Notes under the pieces: model-generated
What the model saw: the letters and a program-made list of their open reading frames with translations, nothing else
Told to the model about the DNA's origin: nothing
Database searches by the model: none
Program-made: the position numbers and the translations under genes
Shown here: in pieces, positions 37,329 through 46,887 of the stretch
How the letters are laid out: every line of letters begins with the position of its first letter
Numbering within the stretch: position 1 is the stretch's first letter
Assembly (NCBI RefSeq): GCF_022531965.1
Contig: NZ_CP092831.1
Span: forward strand, 4,713,501-4,777,500
Direction of reading: 5' to 3'
DNA from: Paenibacillus peoriae
Lineage (GTDB): Bacteria > Bacillota > Bacilli > Paenibacillales > Paenibacillaceae
Length of the DNA stretch: 64,000 nucleotides

Positions 37329-38207
37329 TTAGACAAATGCACAATCAGCTGGACATCCCAGGTTCTCGAAAACTGTGCGCGCAGCAGAATCTACTGGCAG
37401 GAAAACCTCAATTTGCGGATATAAGCGGCCGCCTGCGGAAATCGAAACCTGTCTGTAGCGTACGGGAATAAGGTCTCCGGAGCTTTCCATTCTGGCTAGA
37501 ATTGTTTGTATTTGATCAACATTTCCCCCTACATCCGGCACACTCAGATATTCGCACGCGTTATATTTCTGAACTCTATCCAGCAATTTTTGATACCACG
37601 CATCATAACGCGAGAGCATGTGCTCACTCTTAAAGGCTTGTATTCCGTTTATGATGTGCTCCTCCCACTGCTTAAACGACGCCTTGTCAAACGTGGAGCG
37701 GGACCGGATAGGAAAACCAGAATTAAAATGTAAATCGACCCTATTCATTAAACCGTCATATGAACGGTCGAGAGGGATTTCGAACAATTGATGAAACGGC
37801 TCATTTAATCCCTTGATGTCCTGAGTATGTGTTACGACCATGGCGGGAAAAGGAATACTCCTCATCGTTTGCTGAGCCCACTCTAATGCACGCTCCAACG
37901 ACCGTCCATACAATTCGGTCTGAATTGGAAGAAAACCGGCTGCCAAAAGCAAATCGTTACGCTCGTTGGATGTACACTCAAGATATTCTGCAATATTTAT
38001 TATCGTCTGGCGGGTCGGTATGCGGCGGGTACGTCCAACCAGCAAATTTTTATACGAAGGAAAAGCCTCGTCGTTTAGCTCTTGTTGAGTAAATCGTTTC
38101 AAGGACGGTTGAGGTTGATCGACAAGCTTTTGCTGGCGTTTTATCCGCAGGGCTTCAATTTCTCCCATTACGATTCTATGTCTGGAATTCTCCGTATCTA
38201 TATCCAT
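37329..38207 (-). CDS. XRE/MmyB-type transcriptional regulator
   Basis: 292 residues, ATG with AGGGAAG upstream. An N-terminal HTH (about 35-100: LKRFTQQELNDEAFPSYKNL, RRIPTRQTIINIAEYL) is followed by the MmyB-like ligand domain (GRSLERALEWAQQTMRSIPF, ALVV-type core, YLSVPDVGGNVDQIQTILAR). Such regulators commonly repress a divergent oxidoreductase gene, as here. A 15-bp palindrome lies between the two genes. The C-terminus ends in two Cys (LGCPADCAFV). Confidence 0.85.
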   Translation of the reverse strand: MDIDTENSRHRIVMGEIEALRIKRQQKLVDQPQPSLKRFTQQELNDEAFPSYKNLLVGRTRRIPTRQTIINIAEYLECTSNERNDLLLAAGFLPIQTELYGRSLERALEWAQQTMRSIPFPAMVVTHTQDIKGLNEPFHQLFEIPLDRSYDGLMNRVDLHFNSGFPIRSRSTFDKASFKQWEEHIINGIQAFKSEHMLSRYDAWYQKLLDRVQKYNACEYLSVPDVGGNVDQIQTILARMESSGDLIPVRYRQVSISAGGRLYPQIEVFLPVDSAARTVFENLGCPADCAFV

Positions 38208-38288
38208 CTTCTCTTCCCTTCTCTTATGAAGTGTAGTTCTGCACTTGGGCCGAACCTTTATTTAAAGTATACTCCTCATTGAAATGAA

Positions 38289-38303
38289 GGTCATCTAATG
38301 ACC
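38289..38303. promoter_or_regulatory. Palindromic operator candidate
   Basis: GGTCAT-CTA-ATGACC, perfect 6-bp arms, between the divergent regulator and oxidoreductase, 25 bp before the latter's start. Confidence 0.5.
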
Positions 38304-38328
38304 ATAACCAACATGGAGGAAAACCGAT

Positions 38329-39270
38329 ATGATTCGTACTATTGTTATTGATCCGCATGCCCCGTCTCTTTTGGCCTTCAAGGAAGTTGACGCCCCGCAG
38401 CCTAAGCCATGGGAAGCGCTTGTGCAAGTGAAGGCCGTCTCACTCAACCGCGGTGAAGTGAGTGACGCTAAAAATCAGGAAATTTCTAGCCGTCCTGGCT
38501 GGGATTTCGCCGGGATTGTCATCGAGCCGGCAGAGAACGGCGCAGGACCGCAAAAAGGGGCCAGGGTTGTTGGTTTGCTCCCGATGGGAGCCTGGAGCGA
38601 GCAAGTGGCTGCTCCCGTATCGTTGTTGGCCGAAATCCCAGACAAACTCACTTTTACGGAGGCGGCTACCCTCCCCGTAGCAGGGCTCACGGCTCTTTAT
38701 GCACTTCGAAAAGGCGGCATGCTGCTTGGCAAACGGATTTTCATTACAGGCTCTAGCGGCGGAGTTGGGTTATTCGCCCATCAGCTTGCAGTCCAATCCG
38801 GCGCATACGTTGTAGGTACGGCAAGCACGGAAGAGAAGGCTGAGCTTGTTCGGGAGGTCGGATCCGACGAAGTGATCATTGGATATTCCGCAATTTCATC
38901 AGCCAGCAAATTTGGGCCGTACGATCTGATCATCGATTCAGTAGGCGGCAATGCACTGGCGGCGTTGCTGCCGCAGCTAGCGCCCCAAGGGATTTGCGTT
39001 GCGGTAGGATTTTCCTCTTCAAATACCGTAATGATCGATATGAAGAATATGGTGACCAGCGGAGGAAGAACCTTGTACAGCTTCTTTTTAGGTGAGGAAC
39101 TCACTCGTCAATCAGCCGCGGACGATCTGAGTTTGCTGGCCCGGCTGGTCACAGATGAGCGGTTAATCCCACGAATCCAAGTGGAGGCGCCTTGGACCGA
39201 AATTGACACCGTTGCCCGTAATCTTATGGAACGGAAATTCTCGGGCAAAGCCGTGCTTCACTTAGATTGA
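38329..39270 (+). CDS. Zinc-less MDR oxidoreductase (quinone reductase-like)
   Basis: 313 residues, ATG with GGAGG 8 nt upstream. Groes-like N-terminus (VKAVSLNRGEVSDA, PGWDFAGIV), then a Rossmann fold with GSSGGVGLFAHQLAVQSGA. No zinc ligands, so of the NADPH:quinone reductase/enoyl-reductase branch. Probably controlled by the divergent MmyB-type protein. Substrate unknown. Confidence 0.88.
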   Translation: MIRTIVIDPHAPSLLAFKEVDAPQPKPWEALVQVKAVSLNRGEVSDAKNQEISSRPGWDFAGIVIEPAENGAGPQKGARVVGLLPMGAWSEQVAAPVSLLAEIPDKLTFTEAATLPVAGLTALYALRKGGMLLGKRIFITGSSGGVGLFAHQLAVQSGAYVVGTASTEEKAELVREVGSDEVIIGYSAISSASKFGPYDLIIDSVGGNALAALLPQLAPQGICVAVGFSSSNTVMIDMKNMVTSGGRTLYSFFLGEELTRQSAADDLSLLARLVTDERLIPRIQVEAPWTEIDTVARNLMERKFSGKAVLHLD

Positions 39271-39325
39271 TTATATAAGTTTGCAACTATAATCCCAGGA
39301 ATCTAAAAACGAATCTGAAAAAGAA

Positions 39326-39378
39326 ACGGCAGTAGTACACCCTTACTCGTTTGAGTGGGAGTACCGCTGCCTTTCAAT
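39326..39378 (+). terminator. Possible terminator of the oxidoreductase gene
   Basis: GGCAG-TAGTAC-ACCC pairs with GGG-AGTAC-CGCTGCC, then CTTTC. The T run is weak. Confidence 0.5.
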
Positions 39379-39526
39379 GAACCCGGCTATTTGACCTTTA
39401 TATTTCGTATAGTAATCCATCCAGCTTTAATATCAACACAGTTATTCCTCTGCCCTCAGTGGCACCGCTTTAAGAATGTTCATTTTCTCTCACTATTCTG
39501 CCAGTTGGCTTAATGAAATGCTCACC

Positions 39527-39588
39527 AGTCTAATACTTTATTTTCTAAGTCTAGTACTTTATTTTTCAGTCTAACACTTTATTTTCTT
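39527..39588 (+). repeat. Three tandem 20-21-bp direct repeats
   Basis: AGTCTAATACTTTATTTTCT, AGTCTAGTACTTTATTTTTC and AGTCTAACACTTTATTTTCT are consecutive (39527, 39548, 39568), differing at one or two positions. They lie in a 900-bp gene-free region. Confidence 0.8.
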
Positions 39589-40173
39589 CGGACAATATCA
39601 ATTTAATATTTCTCAGAATTAATCAACAAATGAGATAAATGATGGGTACCGTTTCGCCTCAGCTTAACAATACAATCTAAAAACAGGTTTGCTAATTATC
39701 TAAATATCCTCGAAAGCTAAAGACAAACTTTGCCTGAGTATCGACGGATGTAATCCTCCAAAAAGCAGAAAGAGATTTGAATGGGAATAGCAATTTCCCA
39801 AAAACGGGTTATCATTTCACCTACCATCTATAACGTAAAAACAGCCCCGAAATAGAAAGCTTTTCATCGGGACTGTTTAGGTTAGATATTAAAAGGTCCT
39901 GTAGGTAAGAATATATATAACAAAATTTTATTGTAACCGAGAAGAGGTTATTTTCCCTTTAGATAATGTTTGTCTTACTTCTTGTTATAAAAAATTTTCT
40001 GTCCTTTTTCACCATAAAATAAGAAAACTTAGATTAATCATTAACAGATAATTTTGTATTTGGTTAGCCTTAATTACCGGTTTTATTGGGTTTTCGGGGA
40101 CATTGACTGTCTCATTTAGATGGTATAAACAGTCTCAATTGATGTTATAAACCACAGCCCCATGTTCACTCTC
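39589..40173. other. Gene-free AT-rich region
   Basis: No coding sequence is recognisable on either strand. It contains only the hairpin listed at 39836. Confidence 0.5.
39836..39882 (-). terminator. Terminator-like hairpin
   Basis: AAACAGTCCCGA pairs with TCGGGGCTGTTT around a 16-nt loop, followed by TTTTT on the minus strand. It is 290 bp after the methyltransferase stop. Confidence 0.6.
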
Positions 40174-40962
40174 TTAGTTTCGTTGTCTCATGGCCTCAAA
40201 TAACAGCACCGTAGAAGCCATCGCCGCGTTCAGTGATTCCGCTTGCCCCTGCATCGGAATGAATATCGACTCATCCACCATGCGCGCAGTAGCATCAGAA
40301 ATACCTTGGCCTTCATTCCCAATCACAAGCCAAGTGGAAACACGTAAATCTATGGCATAGCATGATAAGCTCGCATCCAACGAGGTGCTGAGCAAGCGGG
40401 CACCTTTACTTTTGGCCTGCGGCAAAAGCTCCTCCAGACTGCCTTCAATCACCGGCAGATGAAACAACGATCCCATCGTGGAGCGAATCGTTTTGGGATT
40501 GTACAGGTCGGCGCAGCCATGACCCAATATTACGCCTGCGGCTCCAGCAGCGTCCGCGCTGCGGATGATGGTGCCTACATTGCCGGGGTCCTGCACCCCG
40601 TCCAGCACCATTACCAGTGCATCCGGCTGCTCCAGCAATGCCGGGAATGCGCTGCGCTCCTCCTTACGCACGATGGCAAAAACCGACTGCGGCGTCTTCG
40701 TATCGGTGCATTTTGCAATGACCGCCGCTGACACGGGAACCCATTCCACCGGCTGGTCGGCTGGATCCAGGCCATTCAGCTCGGCGGGAATGCCCTTGTC
40801 CAAATCATAGGCGACGGTTTCGACAGCCGCGTCCGAACGCAGCGCTTCCTGCACCAGATGAATACCCTCGACAATATATTTATGCTGCCGTGTGCGATGC
40901 TTTTTCTCCAGCAGTTGCGCCCACTCTTTTACACGCGCATTATTCGGTGAAATGATTTCCAT
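40174..40962 (-). CDS. TrmH/SpoU-family RNA 2'-O-methyltransferase (YsgA-like)
   Basis: 262 residues from ATG at 40962, with GAAGG 8 nt upstream; upstream frame to 41040 has no support. A substrate-binding N-domain (ARVKEWAQLLEKKHR) is followed by the SPOUT knot motifs VLDGVQDPGNVGTIIRSADA, LVIGNEGQGIS and IPMQGQAESLNAAMASTVLL. It probably methylates rRNA or tRNA ribose. It is 77 bp downstream of the Ktr gene on the same strand. Confidence 0.9.
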   Translation of the reverse strand: MEIISPNNARVKEWAQLLEKKHRTRQHKYIVEGIHLVQEALRSDAAVETVAYDLDKGIPAELNGLDPADQPVEWVPVSAAVIAKCTDTKTPQSVFAIVRKEERSAFPALLEQPDALVMVLDGVQDPGNVGTIIRSADAAGAAGVILGHGCADLYNPKTIRSTMGSLFHLPVIEGSLEELLPQAKSKGARLLSTSLDASLSCYAIDLRVSTWLVIGNEGQGISDATARMVDESIFIPMQGQAESLNAAMASTVLLFEAMRQRN

Positions 40963-41039
40963 TCGTTTAACCTTCCGTTTCTTTGTCCGTTTCAATAAAA
41001 ATAAATGATGTATCACTTGCACTTGAACACAAGCCCTCA

Positions 41040-41702
41040 TTAGGCTGCAAATGCCAGCTCCAGCTTGGTCAGGTCATCCTTGTGGCCCACAATGACCAGT
41101 ACATCACCCGGCTCCAGACGATCCTCGGCATAAGGTGAAATGTTCATTTCCTGATTTCTGCGAATCGCCATCACATTGCAGCCGAAGCGTGCACGTATGT
41201 CTAACTCTTTCAGGTTTTTTCCAATCATGGAATCGGCGGCTCTCATCTCCAAAATACTGTAGTCCTTGGACAGCTCGATATAATCCAAAATGTTGGGGGA
41301 TGTCAAATGATGGGCTACCCGTAACCCCATATCCCGTTCAGGATAAACGACTTTATCTGCACCTATCTTTTGCAACACTTTTCCATGCAGCTCATTTTGT
41401 GCCTTGACCACAAGAGCTGGTACGCCCATGTCCTTGAGAATCAATGTCGTCAGAATACTGGCCTGTATATCTTCGCCAATCGCAACTACGATTACGTCAA
41501 AATTACGGATACCCAGCGCTCGCAGCGCTTCCTCATCCGTCGAGTCGGCAGACACCGCATGCGTCACAATATTCGACATTTCCTGTGTACGCTGCTCGTC
41601 CGAGTCAATAGCCAGCACATCAAAACCCATCTCACTCAGCGCACTGGCAACACTGGAACCAAAACGTCCCATGCCAATAACCGCATACTGTTTTTTTGCC
41701 AT
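41040..41702 (-). CDS. Ktr potassium uptake regulatory subunit (KtrC/KtrA-like)
   Basis: 220 residues, ATG with GAGGT 9 nt upstream. RCK-N domain with the nucleotide motif VIGMGRFGSSVASAL, then an RCK-C (TrkA-C) domain from about 135 (LKELDIRARFGCNVMAIRRN). It gates a KtrB/KtrD channel in response to ATP/ADP and c-di-AMP. No channel subunit lies nearby, which is typical of KtrC. Confidence 0.92.
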   Translation of the reverse strand: MAKKQYAVIGMGRFGSSVASALSEMGFDVLAIDSDEQRTQEMSNIVTHAVSADSTDEEALRALGIRNFDVIVVAIGEDIQASILTTLILKDMGVPALVVKAQNELHGKVLQKIGADKVVYPERDMGLRVAHHLTSPNILDYIELSKDYSILEMRAADSMIGKNLKELDIRARFGCNVMAIRRNQEMNISPYAEDRLEPGDVLVIVGHKDDLTKLELAFAA

Positions 41703-41800
41703 TCCTTCTTTACCTCCCGATCACCATACTGTCCGTCATAGTATAGCATATCATGCTACAAACATAAATTTTGACATACTTATGCCAAATGCTTCTCCAT

Positions 41801-41830
41801 GTATACTGGACAACAGCCCAAGCCATAATA
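41801..41830 (+). promoter_or_regulatory. Sigma-G-type promoter of sspI
   Basis: GTATA (41801-41805), an 18-bp spacer and CATAATA (41824-41830) fit GHATR / CATNHTA. Confidence 0.6.
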
Positions 41831-41865
41831 CATTCGATCACTACTACAACATACGGGAGGTACAC

Positions 41866-42099
41866 ATGCCCATTACAATGGATTTACGACAAGCAATTGT
41901 TCACAAAGTACACGGCAAATCAGAAGCTGATCTTACGGATATGATTATTGGGTCAGTGGACGGACCTGAAGCCGCTCTGCCTGGATTGGGTGTCATTCTT
42001 GAAATCGCTTGGAAGCATATGAGCCCAAATCAACAGCACGATTTCGTCCATTTGGCACATGAACAAATCGATAAAATCAAACCCGTGCCTTTAACCTAG
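41866..42099 (+). CDS. sspI: Small acid-soluble spore protein SspI
   Basis: 77 residues from ATG with GGGAGGT 5 nt upstream (ATG 12 nt further in is an alternative). It matches SspI in MDLRQAIVHKVHGKSEADL and ALPGLGVILEIAWKHMS. A minor spore protein made in the forespore under sigma-G in B. subtilis; the promoter agrees. The C-terminal 12 residues extend past the usual end. Confidence 0.9.
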   Translation: MPITMDLRQAIVHKVHGKSEADLTDMIIGSVDGPEAALPGLGVILEIAWKHMSPNQQHDFVHLAHEQIDKIKPVPLT

Positions 42100-42166
42100 C
42101 TCTAGCTATTTAACTTTTTGTTCCAATTTAATTGTGCTCATTATTTTACCCGTATTCGAAAATGAA

Positions 42167-42202
42167 AATAGTCCACTCGCATTCACATCGAGTGGACTAT
42201 TC
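42167..42202. terminator. Bidirectional terminator between sspI and prfC
   Basis: The 13-bp stem AATAGTCCACTCG / CGAGTGGACTATT has an 8-nt loop and is T-rich on the minus side. Confidence 0.82.
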
Positions 42203-42250
42203 GTTGTATACACTAAATGACTGAGATCAAACTGTTCTGCTTATTCAATC

Positions 42251-43831
42251 TTACGGAGCCATTTCTAGAAACTTAGCTGTCGGGTTTTTCTCCATAGCCG
42301 TACGCATGGCATACTCGTTTTCGAACAAGGCGACATAATTGCCCTTCTTATCCTTTACCAGCGTAGAGTTAATACGGAACTTGCTCGGGTCAATCTGCTC
42401 ATCCACAATCCAACGTGCAAATTGGAATGGCATACGCTGAAGCTGTACATCAACTCCATACTCACCCTTCATGCGGTACTCAAATACTTCAAATTGCAGT
42501 TGGCCGACAACACCTAATAGCGTATCGTCAAAGCTTACCGTACGGAAAACCTGAATCATACCTTCCTCGGTCAACTGGTCAATACCCTTCAGATACTGTT
42601 TGTGCTTCAAGGCATTTTTCACCGTTACCTTGGCAAAAATCTCAGGCGAGAAGGTCGGCAATTCATCAAACACAACCTCGCTACCTTGGCTGAGTGAATC
42701 ACCAATACGGAAAATACCCGGGTCAAACAATCCAATAATATCGCCAGGAAAAGCCTCCTCAACAATATCACGGTCCTGTGCCAGGAACTGCTGTGGCTGA
42801 GACAGCTTTATCTCCTTGCCCATCCGTACATGCTTAACACTCATCCCGCGTTGAAACTTACCAGACACAATACGCAAAAATGCAATACGGTCACGGTGAG
42901 CCGGGTTCATGTTCGCTTGAATTTTAAATACATAGCCAGTAAACTTTTCGTTTGTTGGTTCAATTTCCCCAGCTGTACTACGGCGTGGCTCCGGTTTAGG
43001 AGCAAGCTGAAGGAAGTTTTCCAAAAATGTTTGTACACCAAAATTATTAATCGCACTGCCGAAGAATACCGGTGTTAATTCTCCGCGCTGTACTTTCTCC
43101 ATGTCAAAAGGGTCACCCGCGACATCAAGCAACTCCAAGTCTTGGCATAATTGGTCATGCAAATATTCGCCCGCCATCTCACGAATGATCGGATCATTGT
43201 AATCTTCCACTTTTTGTACTTTAATCGTGGAATGGTCATCTCCCTGAAACAGCTCGACCTGATTTTTGACACGGTCATAGACACCGCACAGCTCGCGTCC
43301 TGTACCAATCGGCCAATTCATAGGCACCGAACGGATGCCAAGTACCTGCTCCAACTCCTCCATCAAATCAAAAGGACTGCGTCCCTCACGATCCAGTTTG
43401 TTAATGAAGGTGAAAATCGGAATTCCACGCTTCGCACAAACTTGAAACAGCTTAATCGTTTGCGCTTCCACACCTTTCGCTACGTCAATCAGCATGACTG
43501 CACTATCTGCTGCTGTTAATGTACGATACGTGTCTTCACTGAAATCCTGGTGACCTGGCGTGTCCAGAATGTTGATGCGGTGACCATTATAATCAAATTG
43601 CATCACTGAGGATGTTACAGAGATCCCCCGCTGTTTTTCAATCTCCATCCAGTCACTCGTGGCGTGTTTGCTTGCTTTACGCGCTTTAACTGAACCAGCA
43701 AGACGAATCGCGCCCCCGAACAGCAGCAGCTTTTCCGTCAGTGTCGTTTTACCCGCATCCGGGTGAGAAATAATCGCAAACGTACGCCGTTTGTCGACTT
43801 CCTGTTGAAGTATATCTGTTGTTTTACTCAT
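42251..43831 (-). CDS. prfC: Peptide chain release factor 3
   Basis: 526 residues, the usual RF3 length, ATG with AAGGGAT upstream. G-domain motifs are SHPDAGKTTLTEKLL (P-loop), DTPGHQDFSED and FINKLDREGR. RF3 is a GTPase that frees RF1/RF2 from the ribosome; it is absent from B. subtilis but present in many Paenibacillus. Monocistronic. Confidence 0.95.
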   Translation of the reverse strand: MSKTTDILQQEVDKRRTFAIISHPDAGKTTLTEKLLLFGGAIRLAGSVKARKASKHATSDWMEIEKQRGISVTSSVMQFDYNGHRINILDTPGHQDFSEDTYRTLTAADSAVMLIDVAKGVEAQTIKLFQVCAKRGIPIFTFINKLDREGRSPFDLMEELEQVLGIRSVPMNWPIGTGRELCGVYDRVKNQVELFQGDDHSTIKVQKVEDYNDPIIREMAGEYLHDQLCQDLELLDVAGDPFDMEKVQRGELTPVFFGSAINNFGVQTFLENFLQLAPKPEPRRSTAGEIEPTNEKFTGYVFKIQANMNPAHRDRIAFLRIVSGKFQRGMSVKHVRMGKEIKLSQPQQFLAQDRDIVEEAFPGDIIGLFDPGIFRIGDSLSQGSEVVFDELPTFSPEIFAKVTVKNALKHKQYLKGIDQLTEEGMIQVFRTVSFDDTLLGVVGQLQFEVFEYRMKGEYGVDVQLQRMPFQFARWIVDEQIDPSKFRINSTLVKDKKGNYVALFENEYAMRTAMEKNPTAKFLEMAP

Positions 43832-44075
43832 TTCACATATCCCTTCATGATCAAATCCATTGCATTCCTGCTCAAGCTATTCATAAAAAGGCCATGATGC
43901 ACGCCTGTTTTCATAAAATCATCGGCTCATTGCCGTTAGCCCCATTATTCGGCGTACCCCGTTACCATATTCATTATAAATACGATCTATTTACATGTTT
44001 TAGCCTGCCTTTAACCTATAATCAGTTGCAAACTGAAAACCTGAGACTAAGCTATTATAGCACACTCCGAACGCA

Positions 44076-44119
44076 AAGCATCCCCTTACGTCCTAAACAG
44101 GACATAGGGGGATGCAGGA
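44076..44119 (-). terminator. Terminator-like hairpin after zwf
   Basis: GCATCCCC.TA.GTCCT pairs with AGGAC..A.GGGGATGC around a 4-nt loop, then TTTGCGTT. The T run is modest. The rest of the zwf-prfC gap (43832-44129) holds nothing else. Confidence 0.6.
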
Positions 44120-44129
44120 CAAAACGGGA

Positions 44130-45686
44130 TTACTGAACGCCGCCTACTCGCCAGATGACATTATCTTCATCCTGACCGCTAACCGGCCACCACTTGAAGC
44201 CATCCTGCTCCAATAGCTTGTGTGCACCTTCCGGTCCCCATGAGCCTGCAGCATAGGTTTCCAGCGTATCCGGGGTCTGCTGCCATGCTTTGGCGATTCG
44301 ATCGACGAATCCCCATGCCGTGGCAACCTCATCCCAACGCGTGAAGTACGTCGAATCACCCTCAATGGCATCCATCAGCAACCGTTCATAAGCCTCCGGT
44401 GAGTTGATACCCACCATACAGCTTTGGCAAAAATCCATAGCCAATGGCTCAATATCTGATTCCGAGCCAGGTTTCTTGGCATTAATTTTAATGTAAATGC
44501 CCTCCATTGGATTGACCCGAATGACGAGCAAGTTCGGTTCCAGCTTATGCTTTTGACCGAGGTACACGTTCGTTGGCATGCTCTTAAATTCCACAACAAT
44601 CTCCGTTGTTTTTACAGGGAGACGTTTGCCCGTACGAATATAGAACGGTACGCCAGCCCAACGGAAATTATCAACAAACACGCGTGAAGCAAAATAAGTC
44701 TCTGTGTTTGACTGTGGATCAACCTTGTCTTCTTGGCGATATCCTGGCAACTGCTGACCGCGATAACTGCCTTCGATGTATTGACCACGCACCACATTGG
44801 TTTTCACATCGTCAGACGTTTCAAAAGGGCGCAGCGAACGCAGCACTTTCACCTTTTCATCACGGATATCCTCAGGCAACAAACGACTAGGTGGCTCCAT
44901 CGCAATCATCGTTAGCATTTGCAGCATATGGTTCTGTCCCATATCCCGCAAGGCGCCGGAATGATCGTAGTAACCTCCGCGTTCCTCCACCCCTACCGTT
45001 TCACTAAGCGTAATTTGCACATTGGCAATATGCTTATTATTCCACAGTGGTTCAAAGAAGGCGTTCGCGAAGCGGATCACCTCAATATTTTGTACCATTT
45101 CCTTGCCAAGATAGTGATCAATCCGATAAATTTCTTCTTCGGCAAATACTTCTCGTATTTCAACGTTCAATTCTTGTGCAGATTCGAGGTTATAACCGAA
45201 TGGCTTCTCAATGACAAGACGATTCCACCCTTTGCCATCCATCATGCCGCCATCTTTCAAACTCTTAGACACGCTTCCGAATAATTCAGGAGCCAAGGCC
45301 AAATAAAACAACCGATTTCCCGGTATGTTAAACTTGCTTTCTATAGACTCCGTCTGCTGTCTCAACTCATGGAACCCTTCGACATTGTTGATATCAAGCG
45401 ATTTATATTCAAAATGCTCGGCAAATGCCTGCCAATCTTGATCATTTTCTGCTTTGTAGCGACTAAACTCCTGTATGGAAGCGTACAGGTCATTACGGAA
45501 TTCTTCCTCTGTGCGAGGACGCCTTGCTACACCAATAACGGCAAAATCCTCAGCAAGCTTGCCTTCGCGGTACAAGCTGTAAATAGCAGGAAAAAGCTTG
45601 CGACGAGCCAAATCGCCCGTAGCGCCAAAAATAAACAGAACTGCGCCTTGCGTCACAACAGATTCTTTAGCAGGTATGTCAGCCAT
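44130..45686 (-). CDS. zwf: Glucose-6-phosphate 1-dehydrogenase
   Basis: 518 residues from ATG at 45686, with GAGGT 5 nt upstream; an upstream frame adds 12 residues without a site. NADP site FIFGATGDLARRKLFPA and active site RIDHYLGKEMVQN are present. First step of the oxidative pentose phosphate path. Monocistronic. Confidence 0.96.
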   Translation of the reverse strand: MADIPAKESVVTQGAVLFIFGATGDLARRKLFPAIYSLYREGKLAEDFAVIGVARRPRTEEEFRNDLYASIQEFSRYKAENDQDWQAFAEHFEYKSLDINNVEGFHELRQQTESIESKFNIPGNRLFYLALAPELFGSVSKSLKDGGMMDGKGWNRLVIEKPFGYNLESAQELNVEIREVFAEEEIYRIDHYLGKEMVQNIEVIRFANAFFEPLWNNKHIANVQITLSETVGVEERGGYYDHSGALRDMGQNHMLQMLTMIAMEPPSRLLPEDIRDEKVKVLRSLRPFETSDDVKTNVVRGQYIEGSYRGQQLPGYRQEDKVDPQSNTETYFASRVFVDNFRWAGVPFYIRTGKRLPVKTTEIVVEFKSMPTNVYLGQKHKLEPNLLVIRVNPMEGIYIKINAKKPGSESDIEPLAMDFCQSCMVGINSPEAYERLLMDAIEGDSTYFTRWDEVATAWGFVDRIAKAWQQTPDTLETYAAGSWGPEGAHKLLEQDGFKWWPVSGQDEDNVIWRVGGVQ

Positions 45687-45873
45687 GTAGTACCTCATTC
45701 TTCCCATGTCAAGATTCCGCAATCCACAATCCCCGAAATCCGCATGTAGTATTGTGTATATTTATACAAGATCATACTTGATTTTCGAAAAACATGGAAC
45801 TAAAGATTTGATGATATTTTAGCATATCCTACATGGATAAGCTATCCGATGAATCATCAATTTACCTTATAAG

Positions 45874-46638
45874 TCAGTATTCAATCGTGATGAGCGGAAA
45901 ACCGAGCGTTATACGTGTATCCTGTTGCTCCTTATCTTCATGTACAGCCATCTGCATCTGGACCTGATGCTCACCGCTTTGAATCATTAGCGGCAGCTCT
46001 GGAGCTTCATAGGATATAGCCACAGTAGTCGCATCCGTATATCTTTCTTTGGCCTGCATGGAGATGTTCCCTGTTAAGCTCGCTTCTGTCAGTTTCAACA
46101 GTTGATCTTTGGATTCCTTTGTATGCAGCGAACGCTGAAGGGCCGTGTTCCACTGCGCTTGAATCCCCATAGACTTTAATTGCTCAGCACAGAGTTTATG
46201 AAGCTGAATCAACTGCTCACGTCCTGCATCGTTGCTCTCCAGTTGAACGACTACATACCATTGCCCAGTTTGACGTTCCATTACATTTAAGCGGATTTTT
46301 AGATCCTCACTATTACGAACAGAACGATAAACCGTGTGTCCATTTTCCACGAGTTTGTTTACTGTGGGTATATTCAGCTGATCAGCTATCTGTGCCGCTA
46401 CATCTGCCGGCTCTTCATGGTTAGAAATCCAATCGCCTTGCCACTTCACAACCAGCTTATCCAGCGTACCCGGGGCCTGGTCCGAGATGGTTAACAATGA
46501 GCGTAAAGCCGTTTCTGCCTCGCGGGAATCATATCGGTTTGTCTGAAGGGTTCCGTAACGCCAGCCAGCCAGTACCAGCACCGTTCCTAATACCAAAATC
46601 GTAATAATCCCTTTTCTAATCAACTCTGCTTTTAGCAT
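45874..46638 (-). CDS. ywmB: YwmB-family protein
   Basis: 254 residues from ATG at 46638, with GGGAGG 8 nt upstream. One N-terminal membrane helix or signal (ITILVLGTVLVLAGW), then a soluble domain with KLVVKWQGDWIS and TVAISYEAPELPLM, as in YwmB (TATA-box-binding-like fold, function unknown). Single gene. Confidence 0.75.
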   Translation of the reverse strand: MLKAELIRKGIITILVLGTVLVLAGWRYGTLQTNRYDSREAETALRSLLTISDQAPGTLDKLVVKWQGDWISNHEEPADVAAQIADQLNIPTVNKLVENGHTVYRSVRNSEDLKIRLNVMERQTGQWYVVVQLESNDAGREQLIQLHKLCAEQLKSMGIQAQWNTALQRSLHTKESKDQLLKLTEASLTGNISMQAKERYTDATTVAISYEAPELPLMIQSGEHQVQMQMAVHEDKEQQDTRITLGFPLITIEY

Positions 46639-46887
46639 TATCGTTCCTCCCGCTCCACACAACCATCCGATTCCCACACCTACGCTCTGGATACTTTCTT
46701 TTTCGGCTGGTTTGAAATCTATGAATCTATCAATAGCATTCCCGTTGTCAGAGGTTTTATACACACAGCAATACGGCAAAGCCCTTCTAAAATATTCATC
46801 TGCCTACTGGGTGTTCGACCATACATCGTAGGCACCATAAGAATAGACTATGATCACAATGCATCTTACACCAAAAGAGGTGAAATC

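Noticed and set aside
43819..44136. Plus-strand frame of 105 codons in the prfC-zwf gap
   Set aside because: No ribosome site, unusual composition, and it overlaps the prfC start and the zwf terminator.
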